64,000 bases of DNA. It comes from Legionella sp. PC997 (lineage in GTDB: Bacteria; Pseudomonadota; Gammaproteobacteria; Legionellales; Legionellaceae). The notes beneath the pieces were generated by a model, which ran no database searches, was not told the origin of the DNA, and saw nothing but the letters and a program-made list of their open reading frames with translations. Shown here in pieces: positions 50,791-58,281 of the stretch (position 1 is its first letter; each line of letters starts with the position of its first letter). The position numbers were made by a program, and so were the translations under genes. The DNA lies in NCBI RefSeq assembly GCF_014109825.1, contig NZ_CP059576.1, positions 667,001 through 731,000 of the forward strand. Direction: 5' to 3'.

Positions 50791-52676
50791 AGCCTGATGA
50801 CCTCATCTTCACTTAAACGAGTACGTAAAATATCTGAGTGAGCAGGAGCATCAACTGATGCTCTTGTCATGAAGATCGGATCTTTAAAGTAAAGAGGTTG
50901 TTTACCATAAATAGCAGGGAAGCCCGCTGCATATACGACCATGTCGCCTGCTTCAACAATCAGGCCATTAGCATCTTTTTTAGGTCCTGGCATACGCAGA
51001 CACTCATCAACGGTTAAGAGCGGTCTCGATATTTCCTGAACGGTTTTTGAGATTTGATTTAAGAACGTAGAAAAGCGTTTTCCACTGGTGGTGATGTGTT
51101 CTTTAACAATAGTTGTTTGACCTGTCAGCTTGGAAAGATGTTCTGCGGTTTCAACTCTGTTGGGTGGATAAGCATTTTGGATATGACAATTTGAAGTGAT
51201 GGTTTCATCGGGGCCATAACCTCGCTCACGGCTTTTCAGCTGATTAATGTCCTGACAAATTAAGTAAAACTTTAAACCATAGCCTGCAACAAAAGCTAAT
51301 GATTCTTGCAGTATGTCGAGTTTTCCAAGACTTGGAAATTCATCAATCATGCAAAGCAGTCGATGCTTATAGGTTTTTTTAGCACTTACATAAGATAATC
51401 CTCTGGCATCGGATACACGCTCAAATTCCATTCTGTCGGCCAATAGTCTCACTATCATATTAATCATGACTCTAACCAGAGGCTGAAGCCTTGCCTTGTC
51501 ATTGGGTTGAGTAACGATATAGAGGCTCACAGGACATTCATGGTTCATTAAATCGCGGATGCAAAAATCTGAGGCAGAGACGTTATGCGCAACTACTGGA
51601 TCACGATATAGCGCTAAATAAGATTTTAAAGTAGATAACACAGAACCTGCTTCTTCTTCGGGCCTATCAATCATGTCACGAGCAGAGGCTGATATAACAG
51701 GATGGGTTTTACCCTCAACATGCGGATATTGGGTCATTTCAATGAGCAGGTCAGCAATATTAATATTGGGATCAACCAGCATGCGGTCAATGTTGGGAAA
51801 TGTGGCTGGTTCTCCTTGGGTTTTCAATTTATAAATCGCATGCAGGATAAAACCAACTAGAAGGGCTTGAGAGGTTTTCTGCCAGTGGGTTTCCAACCCT
51901 TTACCATCTGGATCAACCACAAGCGTTGCCAAATTTTGTACGTCACCCACCTCTGATTCTGTATCCACTCTGATTTCATCCAGAGGGTTCCAGCGTGCGC
52001 TTCCTTTTAACGTTGCAGGTTCAAATCGAATAACCTTGTTGGTGGCATGTTTTTGCCGCCATCCAGCAGTCATTGCCCAGAGCTCGCCTTTTAAATCTGT
52101 AATAACACAAGAGTGTTTCCACGATAGAAGAGTTGGAATCACAAGGCCAACACCTTTCCCTGAGCGCGTTGGTGCATACGTTAAAACATGCTCAGGCCCA
52201 TTATGGCGTAGATAATGAATGGCTCCTTTGTCATCTTCAAACGCGCCAACATAAACTCCTTCATCATGTCCAATGAGACTAGCACTGTTTAAGTCTTCCC
52301 AATTAGCCCACCTGGCTGAACCATGGAGGTAGTCACTCACACTGTTCTTTTTAAAATACTTGGAAGCCAACACGATCATCATTAAAAAGAGACAACCCAT
52401 CATAACGATGAGACCAAAGGCGGCATTAAAAGAATCTGGGTAATAGGGTTGATACTTAATAGCCCAGGTAAAAATCTGCCAAGGCATATAAATAGGGGCG
52501 AATGTCCCTCCAAGGGCGTCAGCATAGTGAAATTGATGCGCGAAGAATTGAGTTCCAATGTGCATGCTGATTAAGAAAGAACAAATCACTAGCAAGACTA
52601 AAGTTCTATTGATCTTGCTGTGATTTTTTTCTCTGACTTGAGGACCTATGGCTTTATTAGGTTTGTTTTGGCTCAT
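50787..52676 (-). CDS. traG: TraG coupling protein (VirD4 type)
   Basis: A 629-aa inner-membrane ATPase linking relaxosome and secretion channel. Two to three N-terminal helices (about 22-120) precede the nucleotide domain, with Walker A in LTYAPTRSGKGVGLVIPTLL and Walker B in LLCMIDEFPSLGKLDILQES. The type IV coupling motif QDINQLKSRERGYGPDETIT follows. The length equals RP4 TraG. The start overlaps the trbL stop by four bases. Confidence 0.96.
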   Translation of the reverse strand: MSQNKPNKAIGPQVREKNHSKINRTLVLLVICSFLISMHIGTQFFAHQFHYADALGGTFAPIYMPWQIFTWAIKYQPYYPDSFNAAFGLIVMMGCLFLMMIVLASKYFKKNSVSDYLHGSARWANWEDLNSASLIGHDEGVYVGAFEDDKGAIHYLRHNGPEHVLTYAPTRSGKGVGLVIPTLLSWKHSCVITDLKGELWAMTAGWRQKHATNKVIRFEPATLKGSARWNPLDEIRVDTESEVGDVQNLATLVVDPDGKGLETHWQKTSQALLVGFILHAIYKLKTQGEPATFPNIDRMLVDPNINIADLLIEMTQYPHVEGKTHPVISASARDMIDRPEEEAGSVLSTLKSYLALYRDPVVAHNVSASDFCIRDLMNHECPVSLYIVTQPNDKARLQPLVRVMINMIVRLLADRMEFERVSDARGLSYVSAKKTYKHRLLCMIDEFPSLGKLDILQESLAFVAGYGLKFYLICQDINQLKSRERGYGPDETITSNCHIQNAYPPNRVETAEHLSKLTGQTTIVKEHITTSGKRFSTFLNQISKTVQEISRPLLTVDECLRMPGPKKDANGLIVEAGDMVVYAAGFPAIYGKQPLYFKDPIFMTRASVDAPAHSDILRTRLSEDEVIRL

Positions 52677-54055
52677 TGGCTCTCTCCAGATGCCTTTTGG
52701 TTCACAAATTGACTGACCTCATCTGATGTCTCAAATCCCGAACTGAGACTACCTGCAGGTGTGCCCATAGATAAAATGTTTTGCGCGTTAGATTCTTGCG
52801 ATTCAGAAGTGGATGTATCTACCTTGTTATGAATTGCTTCGGCAATTTTTCCACCTGTTGTGTCAGCGATTTTTTCAGCAACTGCTTCTTTAATCGAATT
52901 AGCTTTCTCACGAGCTATATCCATAGTCCCTGAGGCTAAATGTGAACCAAAAGAGCCTGCAAATTTGGCAGCACTTCCCATTGCCTCAGCTAAGCCACCG
53001 GTTTTGGAGCTTTTATCCATCCCAGACAGTGCATTGGTATCACCTGAGTTGGTTGATTGACTGGCTGCTTTAAATGCAGCATTAAGTGCAGATAATCCAC
53101 CACCGCTTTGAGCAAGTACGCTACCTGCGGCACCTGCCATGGCTGCTCCTGCAATTCCAGCAGCTCCCATTGCACCACCAAGACCGAGTCCACCGCCACC
53201 ACCAGAACCGCCTCCTGACACAATGGAGGCGAGTGCAGGTGGAATTTTATCTATAAGAACCAGCAACAGCACGGCAACAACTAGCATGACAAACATCTCT
53301 TTGAGCATGATGTTTTCAGACATCGCTGCGTAATATTGATCTACAAAGGATTTACCGATACCAATAATCAAAATCATGGCAAAAGCTTGTAATGCGATAC
53401 CTAATACGGTTTTGTAGTAGTTAATCGCAATATCCTGTGTCCAACGGCCACCGCCAAACCCTAATAAAACAATGCCACCATAGGTTAAGATCCAAGCGGT
53501 TATTAAGATAATGAGCATGTTAATACTGACTAAAGCAAGAATAATCAGAATTACCCCTGCAACGAGCAATCCTACTGTAGTTGCTGCGGGGGACCAGATA
53601 GATGAGCTGTCTATAGCTTTTGAGACAATATCAAACCCAACATCTACAATATCAGAAGGGGAGACATGTTCATTAATTCCAGAAGCCTTGGCTGCAAGTT
53701 GCCGCATGGAGTCTATGATTGCTTTTGCAATGGCCGGTCCATTGTCTAAAATCCAATAGAAAAAACCGACAACTACAAAAAACCGTACCGTTTCAGCTAA
53801 GAATTCTTGAATGTCTGCTTTACGCAGTGCCATCAAGCCGTATGTCCACACCATACTAATTGAGGCTAAAGACCAAAAAAGATATCTGGCGTAACTCAAC
53901 ATAGTTTTGCTCCATAGTGCGGATGTGCTAGCAAAACGCTGTAAAATATTATCCAGTAAATCACGACTATCCATGCCATGCCCTTTGGCATGGCAGCAAG
54001 CAGAAAACCCAAATAAACCAAACGCAATGACATAGGGGATGATTTTTTTATTCAT
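52673..54055 (-). CDS. trbL: TrbL (VirB6-like) channel protein
   Basis: A 460-aa multi-spanning membrane protein. A signal-like helix (MNKKIIPYVIAFGLFGFSAC) is followed by six or seven helices with WILDNGPAIAKAIIDSMRQL and WILTYGGIVLLGFGGGRWTQ, the latter a conserved VirB6/TrbL motif. A Gly/Ala-rich stretch (about 285-345) and a polar, Ser/Ala-rich tail follow. TrbL forms part of the inner-membrane translocation pore. ATG 54055 begins 4 bp after the trbK stop; the longer frame to 54244 overlaps trbK entirely and is rejected. Confidence 0.93.
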   Translation of the reverse strand: MNKKIIPYVIAFGLFGFSACCHAKGHGMDSRDLLDNILQRFASTSALWSKTMLSYARYLFWSLASISMVWTYGLMALRKADIQEFLAETVRFFVVVGFFYWILDNGPAIAKAIIDSMRQLAAKASGINEHVSPSDIVDVGFDIVSKAIDSSSIWSPAATTVGLLVAGVILIILALVSINMLIILITAWILTYGGIVLLGFGGGRWTQDIAINYYKTVLGIALQAFAMILIIGIGKSFVDQYYAAMSENIMLKEMFVMLVVAVLLLVLIDKIPPALASIVSGGGSGGGGGLGLGGAMGAAGIAGAAMAGAAGSVLAQSGGGLSALNAAFKAASQSTNSGDTNALSGMDKSSKTGGLAEAMGSAAKFAGSFGSHLASGTMDIAREKANSIKEAVAEKIADTTGGKIAEAIHNKVDTSTSESQESNAQNILSMGTPAGSLSSGFETSDEVSQFVNQKASGESQ

Positions 54056-54059
54056 AGCA

Positions 54060-54272
54060 TTACCACTTCTTACCAGAGCTTTTGGAATAACTACCCCCTC
54101 GGAAACACGCATCACCAATAGCTTGCAGTTCTTCTGTAGTTCGACCCTCTCTGGGGCTGCTACAGGTGAGTGTTGCCAAGTGCTCAGCTTTTTTCTGAGC
54201 CTTGGATTCAGCACTGTCGCAACCTGACAACACACAAACAACAACCATAATTGATAAAAATAAGATCTTCAT
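54060..54272 (-). CDS. trbK: TrbK-like entry-exclusion lipoprotein
   Basis: A 70-aa predicted lipoprotein: signal MKILFLSIMVVVCVLSGC with the lipobox LSGC at Cys18. The mature part is short and basic and ends FRGGSYSKSSGKKW. In IncP plasmids the lipoprotein TrbK lies between trbJ and trbL and blocks entry of a second copy of the plasmid. Size and position match. AAGGAG precedes ATG 54272. Its tail is nearly the same as that of TrbJ encoded just upstream. Confidence 0.85.
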   Translation of the reverse strand: MKILFLSIMVVVCVLSGCDSAESKAQKKAEHLATLTCSSPREGRTTEELQAIGDACFRGGSYSKSSGKKW

Positions 54273-54295
54273 TTTCCTCTCCTTTTTATGATGGA

Positions 54296-55036
54296 TTACC
54301 ACTTTTTTCCTGAACTTTTATGGTATGCGCCTGATCTGAAATGCTCATCCCCTGCGGTCTGTATCGCTTCTTTGTTGGCACTCGCTGCATCTTTGACCGC
54401 TTGAGCATTCTGCTGCGCTAATAACACGCCTCGGATTTGAAGCAATTGATGAGATTGATTACTGGCTAATTGAGAAGCTGCTTGAAGAGCCTGTTTTTGG
54501 CCTGCAGCACTTTGTGCCTGAGATTGCAAAGTACGCAACTTTGCAGAATCATTTTTTAAGCTCTGTTGTTGTTTATCAATCCCTTTAAGCATAGCGTCAT
54601 TGGATCGCTTTTCAGCAACAGAAGCTGCTAATCTGCTTTGTTTGATTTTTCTAAGTTCTTCAGCAGAACATTGACCTGTGCCATTAAAACACGGGGTCTT
54701 TTGGTAGTATTCCTGACTTTGGAATCGGTCCAAGTATCCTTGGAGGCTGCCAGCTTCCTGCTTGTAGTAATCAATGGTATCAGTCGATTCAAGCAAATTA
54801 TTAATAACTGAGTTGGCATTATCCCATTCAAAGGAAGTCAGTGACTTGGTGTTGTCTAACATGTTTTGGTATTGATCCATCTGATTCTTGTATTGATCGA
54901 CTTGCGTTTTATATTCACTAAGCTGGGTTGCAATCATTTTTCCATTTTGAATCCAATTCGCAATATCAAACACAGGCGCGCCACCCGCGAATACTGGTAA
55001 AACAAAGCAATAAATAATCATGGATTTAAATTTCAT
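54296..55036 (-). CDS. trbJ: TrbJ (VirB5-like) mating-pair protein
   Basis: A 246-aa exported protein. After a signal peptide (MKFKSMIIYCFVLPVFAGG), it contains FDIANWIQNGKMIATQLSEY and a coiled coil, KTQVDQYKNQMDQYQNMLDN, both usual in TrbJ. A long helical C-terminal part (ALQAASQLASNQSHQLLQIR) and the tail HFRSGAYHKSSGKKW follow. TrbJ/VirB5 proteins sit at pilus tips or assist pilus assembly. ATG 55036 follows AAGGAG; an ATG at 55051 is rejected. It is followed by trbK on the same strand. Confidence 0.92.
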   Translation of the reverse strand: MKFKSMIIYCFVLPVFAGGAPVFDIANWIQNGKMIATQLSEYKTQVDQYKNQMDQYQNMLDNTKSLTSFEWDNANSVINNLLESTDTIDYYKQEAGSLQGYLDRFQSQEYYQKTPCFNGTGQCSAEELRKIKQSRLAASVAEKRSNDAMLKGIDKQQQSLKNDSAKLRTLQSQAQSAAGQKQALQAASQLASNQSHQLLQIRGVLLAQQNAQAVKDAASANKEAIQTAGDEHFRSGAYHKSSGKKW

Positions 55037-55050
55037 AATGCTCTCCTTCA

Positions 55051-56295
55051 TTAATAAGCAAATTGCTTATAGGGCTGTTTAAAGGTTAAGTCTTTCACCA
55101 CGATGATATTGAAACGATAACCTGGGCGAACATTTATGGTGGGGGACACATTCAGGTTTTTTGAAACCAGTTGCGAAGTGACCTCGCCCAACTGTTGTCC
55201 TAAAGCCTGACTCATGACGCTGCCAGCTGTGGGCTGGGCATAACCGAATTGGCTAGATTGATTGGTATTTTGGCTATAAGTAATACCAGCAATAATGCCT
55301 GACATTAAAAGAGCTGAACCATAAATTCGTCCATAATGATGATCTACCTGATCACGAAATCCGGCATATCCTGCACTATCAGCACCAGGCATAGAGCCAA
55401 TATCCAGGGCTTTGCTGTCTGGAAAAACCAAGCGTTGCCAGGCAACTAATACAGAGTTTTGGCCAAAAGGGACATCACTGGAATAAAGCCCTAATATCTT
55501 GGTACCTTGGGGTATTAAAAGATATTTCCCGGTAGCGGTGTCATATACGTTTTGTGATACTTGGGCAATAATTTGACCTGGTAATTCAGAGGAAATGCCA
55601 CTAATCATTACACCTGGGATCACGCTGCCAGCTCTTAGTTCGTATCGACTGTTTGGGCTTTGAAGTGTTGAATTTAAATGCCAGCGCATTTCATTTTCTT
55701 CACCACCCAAGGTTTGTGGCATGGGTTTGGCTTGCCTTCCTTGTAATAATGCGAGCTGCTCTTTAAACGCCAATGAAGGGTCGATGTTTATTGCCATCTC
55801 ATTGCTATTCATGGACGTTTTGGCAGTGTCGCGATTATTCAATCGTGGGTTATCTACCATTACGGAAGTCTTAGCTTTTACAGCCTCTTCAAATTCTTGA
55901 GTTTTTTCCTGACGAATGCGCTCGATTTCAGCTTCAGATACATCTTGTGTGAGAACATCTTCTTTAGGTAGAAGTTGTTCAGGAATAGGCAAAGGAGCTG
56001 CTTCATTGTTAGCAATCGTGACACTCTGGGGCGGAATTACTGCTGATTTATGGTTTCCTACCACGTCATTGGCAAGGCTCATGGTATTTTTCTTTGGGTT
56101 TTTAATCTTCACTATTTCTGGTGGCTGGTTTTGCGCATTAGCTCGTTTATTGGCAACCAATGCGATGAGCACCACAAAAAGAGTTAAAATACCAATTGCA
56201 ATCATGAGGGGTACATTATTCACTCGTTTTACACCTGCGGTTTGAAGCTTTTGCGGTGAATTGTCTGGCGACAAATAATCATTATTTTTATTCAT
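55051..56295 (-). CDS. trbI: TrbI (VirB10-like) channel protein
   Basis: A 414-aa inner-membrane-anchored protein that spans to the outer membrane. One N-terminal helix (about 28-48, PLMIAIGILTLFVVLIALVA) is followed by a Pro-rich and charged periplasmic part, then the VirB10 barrel with ELRAGSVIPGVMISGISSEL, LLIPQGTKILGLYSSDVPFG and the end VRPGYRFNIIVVKDLTFKQP. All family motifs are present. It completes the core complex with TrbG and TrbH. Five bases separate it from trbH. Confidence 0.95.
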   Translation of the reverse strand: MNKNNDYLSPDNSPQKLQTAGVKRVNNVPLMIAIGILTLFVVLIALVANKRANAQNQPPEIVKIKNPKKNTMSLANDVVGNHKSAVIPPQSVTIANNEAAPLPIPEQLLPKEDVLTQDVSEAEIERIRQEKTQEFEEAVKAKTSVMVDNPRLNNRDTAKTSMNSNEMAINIDPSLAFKEQLALLQGRQAKPMPQTLGGEENEMRWHLNSTLQSPNSRYELRAGSVIPGVMISGISSELPGQIIAQVSQNVYDTATGKYLLIPQGTKILGLYSSDVPFGQNSVLVAWQRLVFPDSKALDIGSMPGADSAGYAGFRDQVDHHYGRIYGSALLMSGIIAGITYSQNTNQSSQFGYAQPTAGSVMSQALGQQLGEVTSQLVSKNLNVSPTINVRPGYRFNIIVVKDLTFKQPYKQFAY

Positions 56296-56300
56296 AGTTC

Positions 56301-56708
56301 TTATTCCTTATGAGTCCATGTGCTGATAGGGATGATGTTTTCATGGCTTTTTGCATACAGACGGCTCAATGTTTGCATTCCCACAAAAAGACTTACTCGA
56401 TAACTTTGAGGTTTAAGCTCATCAAGCACGTAGAAAAAATTAGCTTTATTCTTAGGGCATTGATTTTCATTGATGCCATAACCCTTTTTTCTCAAGTTTT
56501 GAATAAGACTTAAGCCAAAGCCATCGTTGACTGCCTGACCAATACAAAATGTATTTTGAGCCGGTGGATATACTCGGGTTAATTGAGTGGCTGCATCTGC
56601 CGCCAAATAAGCATCTTTGCCTTGAGACATTTGAGTGAAATTGCCATAACGCATGCTGGCACAGCTTGATAACAAGACAGCAGCCAATAAAACACTTAAT
56701 TTTTTCAT
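56301..56708 (-). CDS. trbH: TrbH-like lipoprotein (VirB7-like)
   Basis: A 135-aa lipoprotein with signal MKKLSVLLAAVLLSSCASMR and lipobox LSSC. The mature part has YLAADAATQLTRVYPPAQNT, CIGQAVNDGFGLSLIQNLRK and a two-Cys ending near NENQCPKNKANFF. It corresponds to IncP TrbH, the VirB7-type partner of TrbG. ATG 56708 after AAGGTG is preferred over GTG 56717. It follows the trbG stop by two bases. Confidence 0.88.
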   Translation of the reverse strand: MKKLSVLLAAVLLSSCASMRYGNFTQMSQGKDAYLAADAATQLTRVYPPAQNTFCIGQAVNDGFGLSLIQNLRKKGYGINENQCPKNKANFFYVLDELKPQSYRVSLFVGMQTLSRLYAKSHENIIPISTWTHKE

Positions 56709-56710
56709 CT

Positions 56711-57586
56711 TCAGCACCTTGTAATCGTAATTTTTTCTTGAGAAGAACCGCTGCCGATAACTAAGATGGCTTTATCAAAAACTCCATCTACGATGTAACG
56801 ACAACCCTGAAGACGATAATTGACCATGACGGACTCCGATTTTTTAAATATCCCTCGACTTCTTAAAACCAGCAGCGCAGGCGCTTCACTTTGAGCCATG
56901 GTTCTTGGCATCTCAATAATTGTTTTGACACCATTGTTATAAACTCTAACTGGCTTAAATCGAGCATTGCCTTGAATTCGATAATTGAAGTTAAGATCGC
57001 CTAGATATTCATTGGTTTCTGGTAAGGTATCTACTTTTCTTCTTTCAGCCTGAATGCGTTCTAGTAACTGCCATTTTGCTTTTGCTTCATCAGGATAACT
57101 AAATGAAATGTAAGGCATAAATTCAGTTCTATCTGACTTTAATCTAAAGTGATATGTTCTTCTGTCTGTGGTGATTACCAAAGAAGAATCAAGCCCTACA
57201 TCTTTAGGTTTTATTAGCAGATGGATTTGTTGCATAGCTCCAGATCCTGTGAGAGATGGTTCAACAACAAAGCGTGGGTCACCGACGTTCATGTCGTTAA
57301 ACTGCTCACCTGGTTGAAGGGCAATATCACACACTTGTAAAGGGGCACAAACTACCCTGATTTGCCCTGAACCATAAATAAAACTGACTGAGCCATCAGC
57401 AGAAGCAAAGGGTATACTTGTCTTTTCTCCTTGTTGTGTACGCTCTGCAATATCTAAACCTTGTTTTTCCTGACTCGATAGCTTGGGTACAGTATCCGAA
57501 AAATAATGCTCGGCCAGAATAGTGTTATCCAATGCAAAACTTGTGAGCGGTGTTAATAAACAAAATAGCTGCATTACTCTTTTCAT
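56711..57586 (-). CDS. trbG: TrbG (VirB9-like) outer-core protein
   Basis: A 291-aa exported protein with signal MKRVMQLFCLLTPLTSFALD. The VirB9 pattern is visible: VSFIYGSGQIRVVCAPLQVC, DIALQPGEQFNDMNVGDPRF, HLLIKPKDVGLDSSLVITTD with RRTYHFRLKS, and the C-terminal barrel KPVRVYNNGVKTIIEMP ending with a paired Cys. It overlaps trbF by four bases (ATGA) at its start. Confidence 0.95.
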   Translation of the reverse strand: MKRVMQLFCLLTPLTSFALDNTILAEHYFSDTVPKLSSQEKQGLDIAERTQQGEKTSIPFASADGSVSFIYGSGQIRVVCAPLQVCDIALQPGEQFNDMNVGDPRFVVEPSLTGSGAMQQIHLLIKPKDVGLDSSLVITTDRRTYHFRLKSDRTEFMPYISFSYPDEAKAKWQLLERIQAERRKVDTLPETNEYLGDLNFNYRIQGNARFKPVRVYNNGVKTIIEMPRTMAQSEAPALLVLRSRGIFKKSESVMVNYRLQGCRYIVDGVFDKAILVIGSGSSQEKITITRC

Positions 57587-58281
57587 TGCTGTTCTCCATG
57601 CTTTAATTCGTAGGACCAGTTAAAATCGCGCACATAAATCAGGTGGGGATTTTTCAAAATGGACTCACTGGTGGCATCATTGAGTTCATTCTCCTGATAC
57701 ATCGTAATCATCGCTTTCATCATGCGAGGCTTTTCTTTAAGTGAGCCATCACGATTTCTCACTGTTTCAATCCAGTCAACTTGCCAGGTCTCATCTGACT
57801 CTTGAAGTACTGAACGAATGTCTATGCTCACAATCTCAAAAGCTGCTCTTTCAAAGGGATTAGATTGTTGTTTGTCGCTGTAGAATTCTTGAACCTTGGC
57901 AAGGGCTGCATCATTGGCATTTAAATAGGAATACACTTGAAACACTGCCTTCTTTTGTAGTTCCGCATCAAGGCTTACCATGCGAACGTTTTCAATGAAA
58001 TGCGCTGCTGCAGCACGATAATCATCAATGCTTGCCTCACCAACCTTATCAGCACGGGTAACCGATAAGGTATTGCCATTGGCATCTTGTTGAAACACCA
58101 AAGGGATAAATTTGGATTGGCTACCTATCGCGATGAGTCCAGCAACTGCCGCCAATGCGATTAATAGGCTACCTAATCCCACCAATTGCCAAACTTGTAG
58201 TGATTTCATAAGTCCTGCGGTATGAACATTCCATGCCCGTCTGGCATTAAGATAAGGATTATTCGTTACACTTTTTTTCAT
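57583..58281 (-). CDS. trbF: TrbF (VirB8-like) inner-membrane protein
   Basis: A 232-aa protein with one N-terminal helix (about 32-52, WQLVGLGSLLIALAAVAGLI) and a periplasmic NTF2-like domain (ADKVGEASIDDYRAAAAHFI, ETWQVDWIETVRNRDG, and the end NPHLIYVRDFNWSYELKHGE). VirB8-type proteins nucleate the channel. ATG 58281 forms the ATGA overlap with the trbE stop and gives the normal start (MKKSVTNNPYLNARRAWNVH); the longer frame to 58341 lies inside trbE and is rejected. Confidence 0.94.
   Translation of the reverse strand: MKKSVTNNPYLNARRAWNVHTAGLMKSLQVWQLVGLGSLLIALAAVAGLIAIGSQSKFIPLVFQQDANGNTLSVTRADKVGEASIDDYRAAAAHFIENVRMVSLDAELQKKAVFQVYSYLNANDAALAKVQEFYSDKQQSNPFERAAFEIVSIDIRSVLQESDETWQVDWIETVRNRDGSLKEKPRMMKAMITMYQENELNDATSESILKNPHLIYVRDFNWSYELKHGEQQ

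Noticed and set aside
54056..54244. N-terminal extension of trbL
   Set aside because: It lies wholly inside trbK in another frame and has no membrane or TrbL-type sequence; the ATG at 54055 gives a normal signal helix.
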